A stretch of 11,188 nt of DNA from Archaeoglobaceae archaeon. GTDB taxonomy: Archaea; Halobacteriota; Archaeoglobi; Archaeoglobales; Archaeoglobaceae. Below are positions 1-6,565 of the stretch, piece by piece (position 1 is the stretch's first letter; the number at the start of each line of letters is the position of its first letter). The notes beneath the pieces are model-generated. The model made no database searches. It was not told where the DNA came from and was given only the letters and a program-made list of their open reading frames with translations. Both the position numbers and the translations under genes were made by a program. The stretch covers positions 1 to 11,188 of the forward strand of contig JALWBF010000071.1 in the NCBI GenBank assembly GCA_027016055.1, in the 5' to 3' direction.

Positions 1-375
1 GTGTATCTCCGTAGCCGTAAGAGCCTTTATTACCACATCCGGAAATCTCTTATTTATTTCGGAAAACATCTCCTCGAAGTATTCCACCGTAACATCCGGA
101 TTGTGGGAGCCTACGATGTGCAGCTCCTTTGCACCGAGCTTAACGGCTTCGCAAGCCTTTTTTACTACTTCTTCAACTGACATGAGATATGCATCCTCAT
201 CCCCCTTGCTTCTGTGAAAAGCACAGAGCGGGCACTTCGAAACGCAGATGTTAGTATAGTTTATGTGCCTATTTATGACGAACGTTACTATTTCGTTATT
301 CAGCGAGTTCGCCCTCATTCCCAATTCGTGCAGATCCTCATAAAATAATTCTTCAATCTTTTTTGGAGTCCACAT
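1..375 (-). CDS. mqnE: Radical SAM enzyme of the MqnE/MqnC/CofH group, probably aminofutalosine synthase (3' end cut off)
   Basis: I translated the first 125 codons by hand; the gene continues past base 1. The N-terminus holds NRHINYTNIC followed by the radical SAM cluster motif C-x3-C-x2-C (CVSKCPLC, then AFHR) at about residues 42-49. This N-terminal arrangement is shared by MqnE, MqnC and CofH. The following GDEDAYLMS, LHIVGSHNP and KALTATEI stretches look most like MqnE, which makes aminofutalosine in the futalosine route to menaquinone. MqnC and CofH tend to have a QGG-type segment and a HA-x-SP-x-EI ending there. The ATG at 375-373 overlaps the end of the upstream glycosyltransferase gene by 23 bases and has GAGGGA just upstream, so it is the last visible gene of a four-gene operon. 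The superfamily is certain; the choice of MqnE over its relatives is moderately supported because most of the barrel is missing. Confidence 0.7.
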   Translation of the reverse strand, partial: MWTPKKIEELFYEDLHELGMRANSLNNEIVTFVINRHINYTNICVSKCPLCAFHRSKGDEDAYLMSVEEVVKKACEAVKLGAKELHIVGSHNPDVTVEYFEEMFSEINKRFPDVVIKALTATEIH

Positions 376-1288
376 GCTCCCTCAACCTTCTGATCTCGTT
401 TTTAACCGCTATAAGCTCCTTCCTAACTTCGGCATTACTTTTGAATACGAAGTCGCTCATAACTCCGAATATCAGAACCTGCATACCGGAAATTATAAGC
501 AGAGCAGTCAGAATGGCGAGCAGATAGTGAGTTATATGCCTAAACCAGTCGTAGACGACTATTATGCCCAAAAATATTCCGAGAAAGATCATTATCAGTC
601 CGAGGAGGTAGAAGTATCTTCCCGGGCTGTATCTCTTTAAAAGCTCGTAGATCGTTAAAGCTATTCTGAAACCGTCTCTGAAAGGTTTCAGCTTCGTCCT
701 TCCGGAACGTCTCTTGTATGTTATCGGAACCTCAACTATCCTGAATCCCTTCGCAAGAGTTTCGATCGTCAATTCCGTCTCAATTTCAAATCCGTGCTTC
801 TTCAATTCCACGTTTTTGTAGACATCCTTCGTAAGGGCTCTATAGCCAGAAAGAATGTCGTGCAGTTCGACTCCATACATCATCCTAAAGAAGAAGTTTA
901 GTATCTTGTTACCGATTAAATTTAACCTTGTGAAAGCTCCCTTCTCGAATTTTGCGAATCTGTTTCCGATTACGTGATCCGCTATTCCCTTTTCTATCGG
1001 CTCAAGAAGGGCGTGAACATCTTCCGGCAGGTAAGTTCCGTCCCCGTCGATCATTACAACTACTTCGTTGTCCAAGATCTGGAAAGCTTCTATTATTGCC
1101 TGCCCTTTCCCCTTCCCGCTCTGAAGAACGACTTTTGCTCCCTTGCTCCTTGCAATTTCAACCGTTCTATCCGTGCTATGCCCATCGATTACGAGGATTT
1201 TATCGAATCCCAAACGCTTGAATCCGTCTATCACGCTACCTATACTTTTCTCCTCATTTAACGTTGGAATTAAAATGCAAACATCCAT
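353..1288 (-). CDS. aglJ: GT2-family glycosyltransferase, AglJ-like (dolichyl-phosphate sugar synthase of archaeal N-glycosylation)
   Basis: This 311-residue membrane-anchored glycosyltransferase has a GT-A catalytic domain at about residues 1-220. Visible motifs are the start VCILIPTLNEE, the VIDGHSTDRT strand-helix, the metal-binding DGDGTY (81-86) and the acceptor-side DILSGYR (144-150). Two hydrophobic segments follow (about 226-247 and 254-280), then a charged, possibly coiled-coil tail. The order and spacing resemble Haloferax AglJ, which loads the first sugar of the N-linked glycan onto dolichol phosphate at the cytoplasmic face. I infer the same role here; the sugar cannot be read from sequence. 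It could also be another DPM1-like enzyme with a different sugar donor. The ATG lies one base after the gfcR stop, so the two are co-transcribed. The stop lies inside the following mqnE-like gene. Confidence 0.85.
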   Translation of the reverse strand: MDVCILIPTLNEEKSIGSVIDGFKRLGFDKILVIDGHSTDRTVEIARSKGAKVVLQSGKGKGQAIIEAFQILDNEVVVMIDGDGTYLPEDVHALLEPIEKGIADHVIGNRFAKFEKGAFTRLNLIGNKILNFFFRMMYGVELHDILSGYRALTKDVYKNVELKKHGFEIETELTIETLAKGFRIVEVPITYKRRSGRTKLKPFRDGFRIALTIYELLKRYSPGRYFYLLGLIMIFLGIFLGIIVVYDWFRHITHYLLAILTALLIISGMQVLIFGVMSDFVFKSNAEVRKELIAVKNEIRRLREHVDSKKD

Positions 1289-1289
1289 G

Positions 1290-1880
1290 CTACAGCCTTA
1301 CTATTCTGAATATGCTCAAAACCGGAAATCCGTCCATCTCATCTATTCCCTTCTTGTCTATTATCACAGCAGCGCAGAGAACCTTACCGTTTCTCTTATT
1401 TATCTGCTCGGCCGTCTCCTTAATAGTGCTTCCGGTCGTTATTACGTTGTCAACTATTACGCACTTCTTTTCATCAACCTTAGCAAAGTTCTCGCTGAAA
1501 AGTCCTCCGACCCTCTGCTCCTTTCCTTCCCACTTAAGCTTCTTCGGATAATACATGCTTAAATCCGCTCCAAGCTCTTCTGCGACGAGCGTTGCGATAG
1601 GGATTCCGCTCGTGGCTATTCCTACAACTACATCCGGCGTTTCGTCCAATCTTTCCGTTATCATATCAGTCATAGCGCTCGCAATGCACTTCATTCTGAA
1701 CGGATTCGCGATGTTCCTGAGATCGACGTAAACGTCCGATGGGGGAGCTTCAGCCCTCTTGGCCTTTGCAAGAAGCCACATCGCCGTTTCCTTTGAAACG
1801 TTTAACTCCGCAGCTATTTCGCCAGTCGTCAGCCCCTTCTCCTTCAACCTCTTGGCCTTTTCAATAAGATCCTCTATCAC
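1290..1880 (-). CDS. gfcR: GfcR-type regulator: helix-turn-helix fused to an orotate phosphoribosyltransferase-like domain
   Basis: This 196-residue protein has two parts. Residues about 1-45 form a helix-turn-helix (GLTTGEIAAELNVSKETA). Residues about 55-196 form a PRTase fold with the PRPP-binding loop VIVDNVITTGST (141-152) and a VGIATSGIPIA segment (86-96). This architecture defines the archaeal GfcR family, originally annotated as orotate phosphoribosyltransferase-like. In haloarchaea GfcR is reported as a transcriptional regulator of sugar catabolism. What it senses in an archaeon of this type is unknown; a PRPP- or nucleotide-related ligand would be a reasonable inference. The start is GTG at 1880-1878, overlapping the nob1 stop as GTGA, with GAGGAGGG at 1888-1895 seven bases upstream, so translation is coupled to nob1. 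The upstream gene gives no room for a longer N-terminus. Confidence 0.88.
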   Translation of the reverse strand: MIEDLIEKAKRLKEKGLTTGEIAAELNVSKETAMWLLAKAKRAEAPPSDVYVDLRNIANPFRMKCIASAMTDMITERLDETPDVVVGIATSGIPIATLVAEELGADLSMYYPKKLKWEGKEQRVGGLFSENFAKVDEKKCVIVDNVITTGSTIKETAEQINKRNGKVLCAAVIIDKKGIDEMDGFPVLSIFRIVRL

Positions 1881-2347
1881 TTCTTAACCCTCCTCAATAC
1901 GGCTTCACTACCGCATACCGGACAAACATCTCCTTCAATCCTTCTCCCACATCCCCTACAGACCTTGATCCATTTAAATGCTTTGGATATCGTAGGCTGT
2001 ATAATATTTTCAATCTTCAATCCCAAAAACATTGCGACGTTCTGGATTGAGTAGTCGTCGGTAACCAATATGGCTTCGTTTCCCTTGTTTATCTCATCCA
2101 AAGTTTTGGCGAGCAACTTTATATCCGTATTCGAAAGCTTGTGAATGTCTCCGGTCTTTTTGGCGGTCCTAATGACCTTTTCGACGCTCTCATTCGATGC
2201 TTCTTCAACTCTGATGTCAAGTAGGGATAGATATAAACGAGATTTCTCATCCTTTATTTCATCGATTACCTCCGGAATAGTTACCATCCTTCCGTAATGA
2301 GCCTTCCTTAGAAATATTACGCTTGAATCTATTACGTATACCTTCAT
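1877..2347 (-). CDS. nob1: Ribosomal RNA maturation endonuclease Nob1 (PIN domain plus zinc ribbon)
   Basis: This 156-residue protein joins a PIN nuclease domain (about 1-120) to a zinc ribbon (about 130-146; CRGC and CPVC supply C130, C133, C142 and C145). Candidate metal-binding acidic residues of the PIN active site are D7 in YVIDSS, E26 in PEVIDEI, D75 in SNTDIK and D97/D98 in VTDDYS. Archaeal Nob1 cleaves the 3' end of precursor 16S rRNA at the small-subunit D site. Length and domain order are normal for archaeal Nob1. I chose ATG at 2347-2345. A TTG two codons upstream (2353) keeps the frame but adds nothing family-like, and neither start has a clear Shine-Dalgarno. As first gene of the nob1-gfcR-aglJ-mqnE operon it may be translated from a short or absent leader. 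Confidence 0.93.
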   Translation of the reverse strand: MKVYVIDSSVIFLRKAHYGRMVTIPEVIDEIKDEKSRLYLSLLDIRVEEASNESVEKVIRTAKKTGDIHKLSNTDIKLLAKTLDEINKGNEAILVTDDYSIQNVAMFLGLKIENIIQPTISKAFKWIKVCRGCGRRIEGDVCPVCGSEAVLRRVKK

Positions 2348-2403
2348 CAACAATACCGATTTTGAACCGAACAGTAGATAAGTTTTCCTGCAGAGCGATC
2401 ATC
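2348..2403. promoter_or_regulatory. Short divergent promoter region between nob1 and the 75-residue protein gene
   Basis: These 56 bases separate two divergent starts. An AT-rich element around 2375-2387 (TAGATAAGTTTT; on the minus strand AAAACTTATCTA preceded by GG) lies about 25-32 bases from both starts. It could therefore act as a TATA/BRE site for either direction. It is a weak match to the archaeal consensus, and no inverted repeat stands out. Confidence 0.35.
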
Positions 2404-2631
2404 ATGGTTAAGGACGAAATAATGTCCGCTTTGAAGAAATTCTTTGAGGAGGTTATGGAGAAGGGCGTTGATGTTAAGAGGATCGAATGGGAGCTCGATA
2501 ACATCATATATCCCCACATAGGCTCCTACATCGCGAGCGGAGAACTCAGCAAGGAGGAAGGTAGGGAAATATTCGAGTTTTGCGAGAGGAAACTTAAGGA
2601 GCTGAAGGAACACTTAGCCCGCAGAAGTTAA
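2404..2631 (+). CDS. Small helical protein of unknown function (75 residues)
   Basis: I do not recognise this protein. From ATG at 2404 it has 75 residues, highly charged (many Glu, Lys and Arg) and probably mostly helical, with no cysteines, signal peptide or membrane segment. A longer reading from 2323 would run through the start of the divergent nob1 gene and is rejected. An alternative start is ATG at 2422. No strong Shine-Dalgarno precedes 2404, though GCGATCAT just upstream partly matches the 16S 3' end. It is read in the same direction as pdxS, 25 bases upstream. The pdxS TATA-like element overlaps its stop codon, so co-transcription and separate transcription are both possible. The regular codon pattern and placement between two real genes argue that it is real; no function can be assigned. 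Confidence 0.65.
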   Translation: MVKDEIMSALKKFFEEVMEKGVDVKRIEWELDNIIYPHIGSYIASGELSKEEGREIFEFCERKLKELKEHLARRS

Positions 2632-2636
2632 ATATC
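2629..2636 (+). promoter_or_regulatory. TATA box for pdxS (predicted leaderless)
   Basis: TTAAATAT begins inside the stop codon of the preceding small gene. Its centre is about 25 bases before the pdxS ATG, so transcription would begin at or next to the start codon. No Shine-Dalgarno lies between it and the ATG. The same octamer precedes truA and, on the minus strand, the Cys-rich gene. Confidence 0.5.
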
Positions 2637-2656
2637 AGTCGATCCATCTCTAAACG

Positions 2657-3664
2657 ATGAAGCTTGAGGAACTCAGATTCGGAACCGAGCTCATAAAGAG
2701 GGGATTCGCTAAGATGCAGAAAGGCGGAGTAATAATGGATGTCACGAATGCTGAGCAAGCTCAGATTGCTGAGGATGCCGGAGCCGTAGCTGTCATGGCT
2801 CTGCACAAGGTTCCGGCTGATATAAGAGCTTCCGGCGGAGTTGCGAGGATGGCTGATCCGAAGAAGATTCAGGAGATCATGGATGCCGTAACGATACCCG
2901 TTATGGCCAAATGCAGAATAGGTCACGTTGCCGAAGCGAGGGCTTTGGAAGCTTTGGGAGTGGATATGATAGACGAAAGCGAAGTTCTTACACCCGCTGA
3001 CGTGTTTTTCCACATAGACAAGAGGAAGTTCGTAGTTCCCTTCGTCTGCGGTGCTAGGAGCTTGGGTGAGGCTGTAAGGAGAATATGGGAAGGGGCGGCG
3101 ATGATAAGGACGAAGGGCGAGGCTGGAACCGGCAACGTTGTTGAGGCTGTTAAGCATATGAGGATCATGAACTACGCGATAGCGGAACTGCAAAGGATGC
3201 CGGATGAAAAGATTTACGCGGTTGCGGAGAAATACGCTGAGAGATACGTTCAGCTTGCGAAGCTTGTGAGGCAGGAAATGGGCCTGCCGACGGATGTAAA
3301 GCGCGATGATGTAATATACGAGGAATACACTTGGGAGGAAATCGTGGAAGGGCTTTACGAGGTTCTGCTTGAGATTAAGAAGATGGGAAGGTTGCCTGTG
3401 GTTAACTTCGCAGCCGGAGGAATAGCTACTCCAGCCGATGCAGCCTTCATGATGCAGCTCGGTGCGGATGGAGTTTTCGTTGGTTCCGGCATCTTCAAGT
3501 CGTCAAATCCAGAAGCTTATGCGAGAGCTATAGTTGAAGCCGTTCAGCACTGGGACGAGCCGGAAGTAGTTGCCGAAGTTAGCAAGGGAATCGGCGAAGC
3601 CATGAAGGGTCTCGACGTCTTCAAGTTGAGGGAAGAGGAGAGGTTGCAGGAAAGGGGAGTATGA
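2657..3664 (+). CDS. pdxS: Pyridoxal 5'-phosphate synthase, lyase subunit PdxS
   Basis: PdxS condenses ribose 5-phosphate, glyceraldehyde 3-phosphate and ammonia into PLP. It forms a dodecamer fed with ammonia by PdxT in the deoxyxylulose-independent pathway. Key residues are visible: D28 in GGVIMDVTN, K85 in PVMAKCRIGH (the first imine lysine) and K153 in RTKGEAGTGN (the second). The phosphate-binding segments NFAAGGIATPADAAF and GADGVFVGSGIFKSSNP are intact. At 335 residues it is about 40 longer than bacterial PdxS. The extra length sits at about 178-222, after the RIMNYAIAELQRM region, and resembles the insertion known in methanogen PdxS. ATG at 2657 is the natural start, since family similarity begins at residue 4. 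It overlaps pdxT by four bases. Confidence 0.98.
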   Translation: MKLEELRFGTELIKRGFAKMQKGGVIMDVTNAEQAQIAEDAGAVAVMALHKVPADIRASGGVARMADPKKIQEIMDAVTIPVMAKCRIGHVAEARALEALGVDMIDESEVLTPADVFFHIDKRKFVVPFVCGARSLGEAVRRIWEGAAMIRTKGEAGTGNVVEAVKHMRIMNYAIAELQRMPDEKIYAVAEKYAERYVQLAKLVRQEMGLPTDVKRDDVIYEEYTWEEIVEGLYEVLLEIKKMGRLPVVNFAAGGIATPADAAFMMQLGADGVFVGSGIFKSSNPEAYARAIVEAVQHWDEPEVVAEVSKGIGEAMKGLDVFKLREEERLQERGV

Positions 3665-4254
3665 GAGTAGCGGTAATTGGAGTTCAAGGGGCTGTTGAAG
3701 AACACGTGGTGGCAACTAAGAAAGCGATGAAGAATCTTGGAATAGATGGCGAAGTAGTTGCTACAAGAAGACACGGAGTTGTTTCCAACAGCGACGCCGT
3801 AATAATTCCCGGAGGAGAGAGCACGACGATAAGTAGACTTATATTCAGAGACTCAATCGCAAGCGAAATCATCGAGCTCGCAGAAAGCGGAAAGCCGGTA
3901 ATGGGGACATGTGCCGGTTTGATTCTGCTTTCAAAACATGGAGATGAGCAGGTTGAGAAGACGAAAACGAAGTTGCTCGGTCTGTTGGATGTTTGGATAA
4001 AGAGAAACGCGTTCGGAAGGCAGAGGGAGAGCTTTCAGGTTAAGCTTAACGTCAAGCACATAGGGGAGTTCGAAGCCGTTTTCATTAGGGCTCCGGTCAT
4101 AACGAAAGTGGGTAAGGGTGTTGAAGTCTTGGCTACGTTTGAGGATTACATCGTAGCCGTTCAGCAGGATAACATCTTGGGCTTGGCTTTTCATCCCGAG
4201 TTAACTGACGATACAAGAATTCACGAATACTTCCTGAAGCTCGTAAATCCTTAA
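3661..4254 (+). CDS. pdxT: Pyridoxal 5'-phosphate synthase, glutaminase subunit PdxT
   Basis: This 197-residue class I glutamine amidotransferase hydrolyses glutamine and channels the ammonia to PdxS. The catalytic triad is visible: nucleophile C84 in MGTCAGLILLS, with H178 and E180 in AFHPELTDD. The family motif IPGGESTTISRL (49-60) and the oxyanion-side GVQGAVEEH (7-15) are present. Length is normal for the family. The start ATG overlaps the pdxS stop (ATGA, 3661-3664), with GGGGAG a few bases upstream, so the two subunits are translationally coupled. All catalytic residues are in place, so the enzyme should be active. Confidence 0.98.
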   Translation: MRVAVIGVQGAVEEHVVATKKAMKNLGIDGEVVATRRHGVVSNSDAVIIPGGESTTISRLIFRDSIASEIIELAESGKPVMGTCAGLILLSKHGDEQVEKTKTKLLGLLDVWIKRNAFGRQRESFQVKLNVKHIGEFEAVFIRAPVITKVGKGVEVLATFEDYIVAVQQDNILGLAFHPELTDDTRIHEYFLKLVNP

Positions 4255-4257
4255 AAC

Positions 4258-4265
4258 TTAAATAT
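4258..4265 (+). promoter_or_regulatory. TATA box for truA (predicted leaderless)
   Basis: TTAAATAT lies 26-33 bases before the truA ATG, just after the pdxT stop codon. A purine/A-rich stretch (AAAAC) precedes it as a possible weak BRE. The predicted transcription start falls within about three bases of the ATG, and no Shine-Dalgarno is present. Confidence 0.5.
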
Positions 4266-4267
4266 TG

Positions 4268-4273
4268 TTTTTT
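4268..4273 (+). terminator. Possible oligo-T transcription terminator after pdxT
   Basis: A run of six T (followed by AATTAT) lies 14 bases after the pdxT stop. Archaeal RNA polymerase can terminate on U-rich tracts without a hairpin. It also lies downstream of the truA TATA box, so it may instead be part of the AT-rich truA initiation region. Confidence 0.25.
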
Positions 4274-4290
4274 AATTATCTTCCCTATCC

Positions 4291-5091
4291 ATGAGAATCG
4301 CCCTGAAATTGGCATACATCGGAACGAACTTTCACGGCTTTCAATACCAGCCGAACGTCAGAACTGTTGAAGGAGAACTGTTTAAGGCTTTTGAGAAACT
4401 CGGAATAGATGTTGAAAAGTCGGATTACAAGTGCGCGGGAAGAACCGATGCCGGCGTCCACGCTTTTGGGCAAGTTGTAGCTTTGAACGTTGAAAAACCC
4501 GTATTTCCGAGGGCTATAAATGCGTATCTGCCGGAAGATATTACGGTTTGGGCTTGGACTAAGGTTGGTGACGATTTCAATCCGAGGCATGCCAAAAGTA
4601 GGATATACACCTACGTCTTATTCGCAAGGGATTACGATATCTCGGCTATGAGAAAAGCAGCAAAGCTACTTTTGGGAACCCACGATTTTTCGAACTTCAC
4701 AAAGAAGTTCGGGGAAGGCGAGAACTGCATCAGAACTATATACAACGTCGAGCTCAGAGTAGACAAGGATTTCATAATATTTGAGATCGAAGGGAACGCG
4801 TTCACATGGAACATGGTTCGTTGCATAGTTACAGCGCTTGAGGAAGTTGGAAGCGGGCACAGAGATTTGGAGTGGTTCGAATCCATGCTAAATCCTGAAA
4901 AGCATAGGGAGAGAATCGAACCGGCTCCGCCTTACGGCTTAATCCTGAAGGATGTTATATACGATAACGTGGAATTTGAAGTGGATGAATACGCTTGGAA
5001 AACTTTGCAACAGAGAATCGGAAACATTGTAAAGTATCACGGAACGATATACAAGCTCTTCTCGATGTTTGCCGAAAGAAAGGGAGATTAA
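4291..5091 (+). CDS. truA: tRNA pseudouridine synthase A (positions 38-40)
   Basis: TruA converts uridines at positions 38-40 of the tRNA anticodon arm to pseudouridine. The catalytic aspartate is D53 in the signature CAGRTDAGVHAFGQV (48-62). Other family features are the N-terminal LAYIGTNFHGFQYQP, the central AWTKVGDDFNPRHAK, GTHDFSNFTKK, and the FEIEGNAFTWNMVRC strand-helix near residue 170. At 266 residues it matches the usual archaeal/bacterial length. The start ATG at 4291 gives an N-terminus that begins exactly at the first strand. It has its own TATA-like element and probably a leaderless message. Its stop codon overlaps the stop of the convergent aIF1 gene by four bases (5088-5091). 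Confidence 0.97.
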   Translation: MRIALKLAYIGTNFHGFQYQPNVRTVEGELFKAFEKLGIDVEKSDYKCAGRTDAGVHAFGQVVALNVEKPVFPRAINAYLPEDITVWAWTKVGDDFNPRHAKSRIYTYVLFARDYDISAMRKAAKLLLGTHDFSNFTKKFGEGENCIRTIYNVELRVDKDFIIFEIEGNAFTWNMVRCIVTALEEVGSGHRDLEWFESMLNPEKHRERIEPAPPYGLILKDVIYDNVEFEVDEYAWKTLQQRIGNIVKYHGTIYKLFSMFAERKGD

Positions 5092-5393
5092 GCTTTAATT
5101 CTATCCGGATTGAATCCTTTCTTAATCAAAAGCTCCTTAACCCTTGCAACATGATTACCCTGCAACTCGATAACTCCATTCTTAACCGTCCCACCGCACG
5201 CGAGCTTGGTCTTAAGGTATTTCGCCAACTCCTCCAAGTTTATTTCGCTGCCGTCGATGCCTTCAATTATCGTTACCTCCTTCCCGTATCTTCTTCTAAC
5301 CACTTTGATCACTATCTGTTGCTGTTCCTTTGCTACTTCCTCGCATACGCAAATATCCTTCGGCAATCCGCAAATCGGACAAATTTCCGACAT
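5088..5393 (-). CDS. sui1: Archaeal translation initiation factor aIF1 (SUI1 family)
   Basis: This 101-residue protein is the archaeal counterpart of eIF1, which binds near the P site of the small subunit and checks start-codon selection. Residues 5-17 form a zinc knuckle (C5, C8, C15 and C17 in CPICGLPKDICVC) typical of archaeal SUI1 proteins. The SUI1 fold follows from about residue 27, with VVRRRYGKEVTIIEG, the loop KTKLACGGTV (61-70), and IELQGNHVARVKELL. The ATG at 5393 has an upstream GAGGAGGT (5405-5412). An ATG ten bases further upstream is out of frame, and no upstream start codon exists in frame. A good BRE/TATA precedes it, so it is a single-gene unit with a short leader. It is convergent with truA. 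Confidence 0.96.
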   Translation of the reverse strand: MSEICPICGLPKDICVCEEVAKEQQQIVIKVVRRRYGKEVTIIEGIDGSEINLEELAKYLKTKLACGGTVKNGVIELQGNHVARVKELLIKKGFNPDRIKA

Positions 5394-5404
5394 CTTCGCC
5401 CATA

Positions 5405-5412
5405 ACCTCCTC
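5405..5412 (-). promoter_or_regulatory. Shine-Dalgarno site of the aIF1 gene, long spacing
   Basis: On the minus strand this reads GAGGAGGT, a strong match to the 3' end of 16S rRNA. It is 11 bases from the annotated ATG (5393), longer than usual. An out-of-frame ATG (5403-5401) lies within the spacer. Confidence 0.7.
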
Positions 5413-5437
5413 GTTTTTTAGAAGTATATCGCAATGG

Positions 5438-5451
5438 ATTTTAAATTTTCG
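5438..5451 (-). promoter_or_regulatory. BRE/TATA promoter of the aIF1 gene
   Basis: On the minus strand this reads CGAAAATTTAAAAT, an excellent match to an archaeal BRE followed by a TATA box. The predicted transcription start, near 5416, leaves a leader of about 23 bases that includes the Shine-Dalgarno. Confidence 0.7.
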
Positions 5452-5460
5452 CTGGCACTT

Positions 5461-5476
5461 CGAAACAATATAATAA
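5461..5476 (+). promoter_or_regulatory. BRE/TATA promoter of the HD-domain gene (predicted leaderless)
   Basis: CGAAAC followed by AATATAATAA fits BRE plus TATA. The centre of the TATA is about 27 bases before the ATG at 5499, so the transcript should begin at the start codon. No Shine-Dalgarno is visible before this ATG. Confidence 0.6.
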
Positions 5477-5498
5477 CATAAGGCATAGCAGATGCTCT

Positions 5499-6050
5499 AT
5501 GGAACTTCCGGAGGATGTTCTTAGGGTTTGGAACAAGTATAATCTGCCGGAGAACGTCAGAAGACACTGCATGAAGGTTGCTGAGATAGCTTTGAGGATA
5601 GCGGAAAGGATAAGGCGGAACGGATACGATATAGATTTGGATGCGGTTAAGAGGGGAGCTTTACTGCACGATTTGGGAAGAGCAATTACACACGAACCGT
5701 TTAGGCATTTCATAATAAGCGGAGAACTGCTAAGAAAAGAGGGATTTGACGAGAAAATCGTTAGAATTGCAGAAAGACATTTCTCTGCCGGCGTTACAGA
5801 GGAAGATGCTGAGAAATTGGGGCTTGAAGTCGTCAAAAACTTCATGCCTGAAACGATTGAGGAGAAGGTAGTTTGCTACGCCGATAAGGTGACGAGGGGA
5901 GATGAAGAGATACCGTTCGAGGAATTCTTAAAGAGACTCGACGAGCTTGAAAGGGATCATCCGGAAACTGCTTGGTTTACGAAAAAGACGAGGGAGAGGA
6001 TAATTAAGATTAAGGAAGAATTGGAAAGGCTTGCGGGGATTGAGCTATGA
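5499..6050 (+). CDS. HD-domain metal-dependent phosphohydrolase (resembles archaeal TIGR00295 family)
   Basis: This 183-residue protein is an HD-superfamily hydrolase, a fold that uses bound metals to cleave phosphate esters of nucleotides or nucleic acids. The metal ligands can be followed: H23 in VRRHCMKVAEIA, H57-D58 in GALLHDLGR, further histidines at H65/H70 and H94 (AERHF), and D129 in VVCYADKVTR. The C-terminus (about 140-183) is a charged helix pair. I recall the narrow archaeal family TIGR00295 as the closest named group; no substrate is established for it. The ATG at 5499 is preceded by a BRE/TATA and no Shine-Dalgarno; an ATG at 5492 is out of frame. Its stop overlaps the start of the next gene as ATGA, so the two are translated together, which suggests a related task. 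Confidence 0.88.
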   Translation: MELPEDVLRVWNKYNLPENVRRHCMKVAEIALRIAERIRRNGYDIDLDAVKRGALLHDLGRAITHEPFRHFIISGELLRKEGFDEKIVRIAERHFSAGVTEEDAEKLGLEVVKNFMPETIEEKVVCYADKVTRGDEEIPFEEFLKRLDELERDHPETAWFTKKTRERIIKIKEELERLAGIEL

Positions 6051-6565
6051 TAGCTGGGATAGATGTGGGCAGAATTTGCCACATTGCTGTGATAGATGGG
6101 AGGGAAGTAGTTTATACCGGAATTCTCGAAAATTGCGATATCGATTTCAAGTTCGCCGGAATAGATGCTCCTCTAAGCTTTCCGAAAAGGGGATACTTCA
6201 GGGAGTGCGAAAGAAAGCTTCATAAAATGGGTATCCGTCTACTTCCGCCGAGGTTCATCGAAGGGATTGCATACAAAGGAATGGAAATCGCTGAGAAGCT
6301 TAGAAAAAAGGGTGTCGTCGTTTATGAGGTTTATCCGTTTGCTACGAGGATTTTATTGAACATAGCTCCGAGAGCTAATAAAAAGAAATTGGAGGGAAGG
6401 ATTGAGATCCTCAAAGCTTTAAAAAGATTCATCGACGTTAAGGATGTCGATGATCATAACGTAATCGATGCGATCATTTCAGCTTTAACCGTCAGGCTTT
6501 ACCTCGAAGGAAAAGGTGAAATCGTCGATGGCGAAGACGGATCGATTTTAATTCCTAAATCTTAA
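6047..6565 (+). CDS. DUF429/COG2410-type predicted nuclease with RNase H fold
   Basis: This 172-residue protein matches the DUF429/COG2410 group, predicted from its fold to be a nuclease. Acidic positions expected of an RNase H-like centre are D6 in AGIDVG, D40 in GIDAPLSFP, E94 in YEVYP and D141 in DDHNVIDAI. Other family landmarks are RECERKL followed by GIRLLPP, and ISALTVRLYLEGK near the C-terminus. No biochemical activity is firmly known for the family, so the nuclease role is inference from fold. The ATG overlaps the stop of the HD gene (ATGA, 6047-6050), which means coupled expression. Its 3' end overlaps the convergent Cys-rich gene by 11 bases. The protein has no signal peptide and should be cytoplasmic. 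Confidence 0.85.
   Translation: MIAGIDVGRICHIAVIDGREVVYTGILENCDIDFKFAGIDAPLSFPKRGYFRECERKLHKMGIRLLPPRFIEGIAYKGMEIAEKLRKKGVVVYEVYPFATRILLNIAPRANKKKLEGRIEILKALKRFIDVKDVDDHNVIDAIISALTVRLYLEGKGEIVDGEDGSILIPKS

Noticed and set aside
1143..1562. 139-residue plus-strand frame across the gfcR/aglJ junction
   Set aside because: It is antisense to two well-supported overlapping operon genes and has low-complexity Ser/Leu-rich composition without motifs.
2323..2403. N-terminal extension of the 75-residue protein
   Set aside because: The extension would read through the divergent nob1 start and its promoter region and does not resemble the rest of the protein.
2594..3193. 199-residue open frame on the minus strand opposite pdxS
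   Set aside because: It lies wholly antisense to an unmistakable pdxS, has no family features, and its composition (Ser, Tyr, His, Leu) is that of a reverse-strand shadow.
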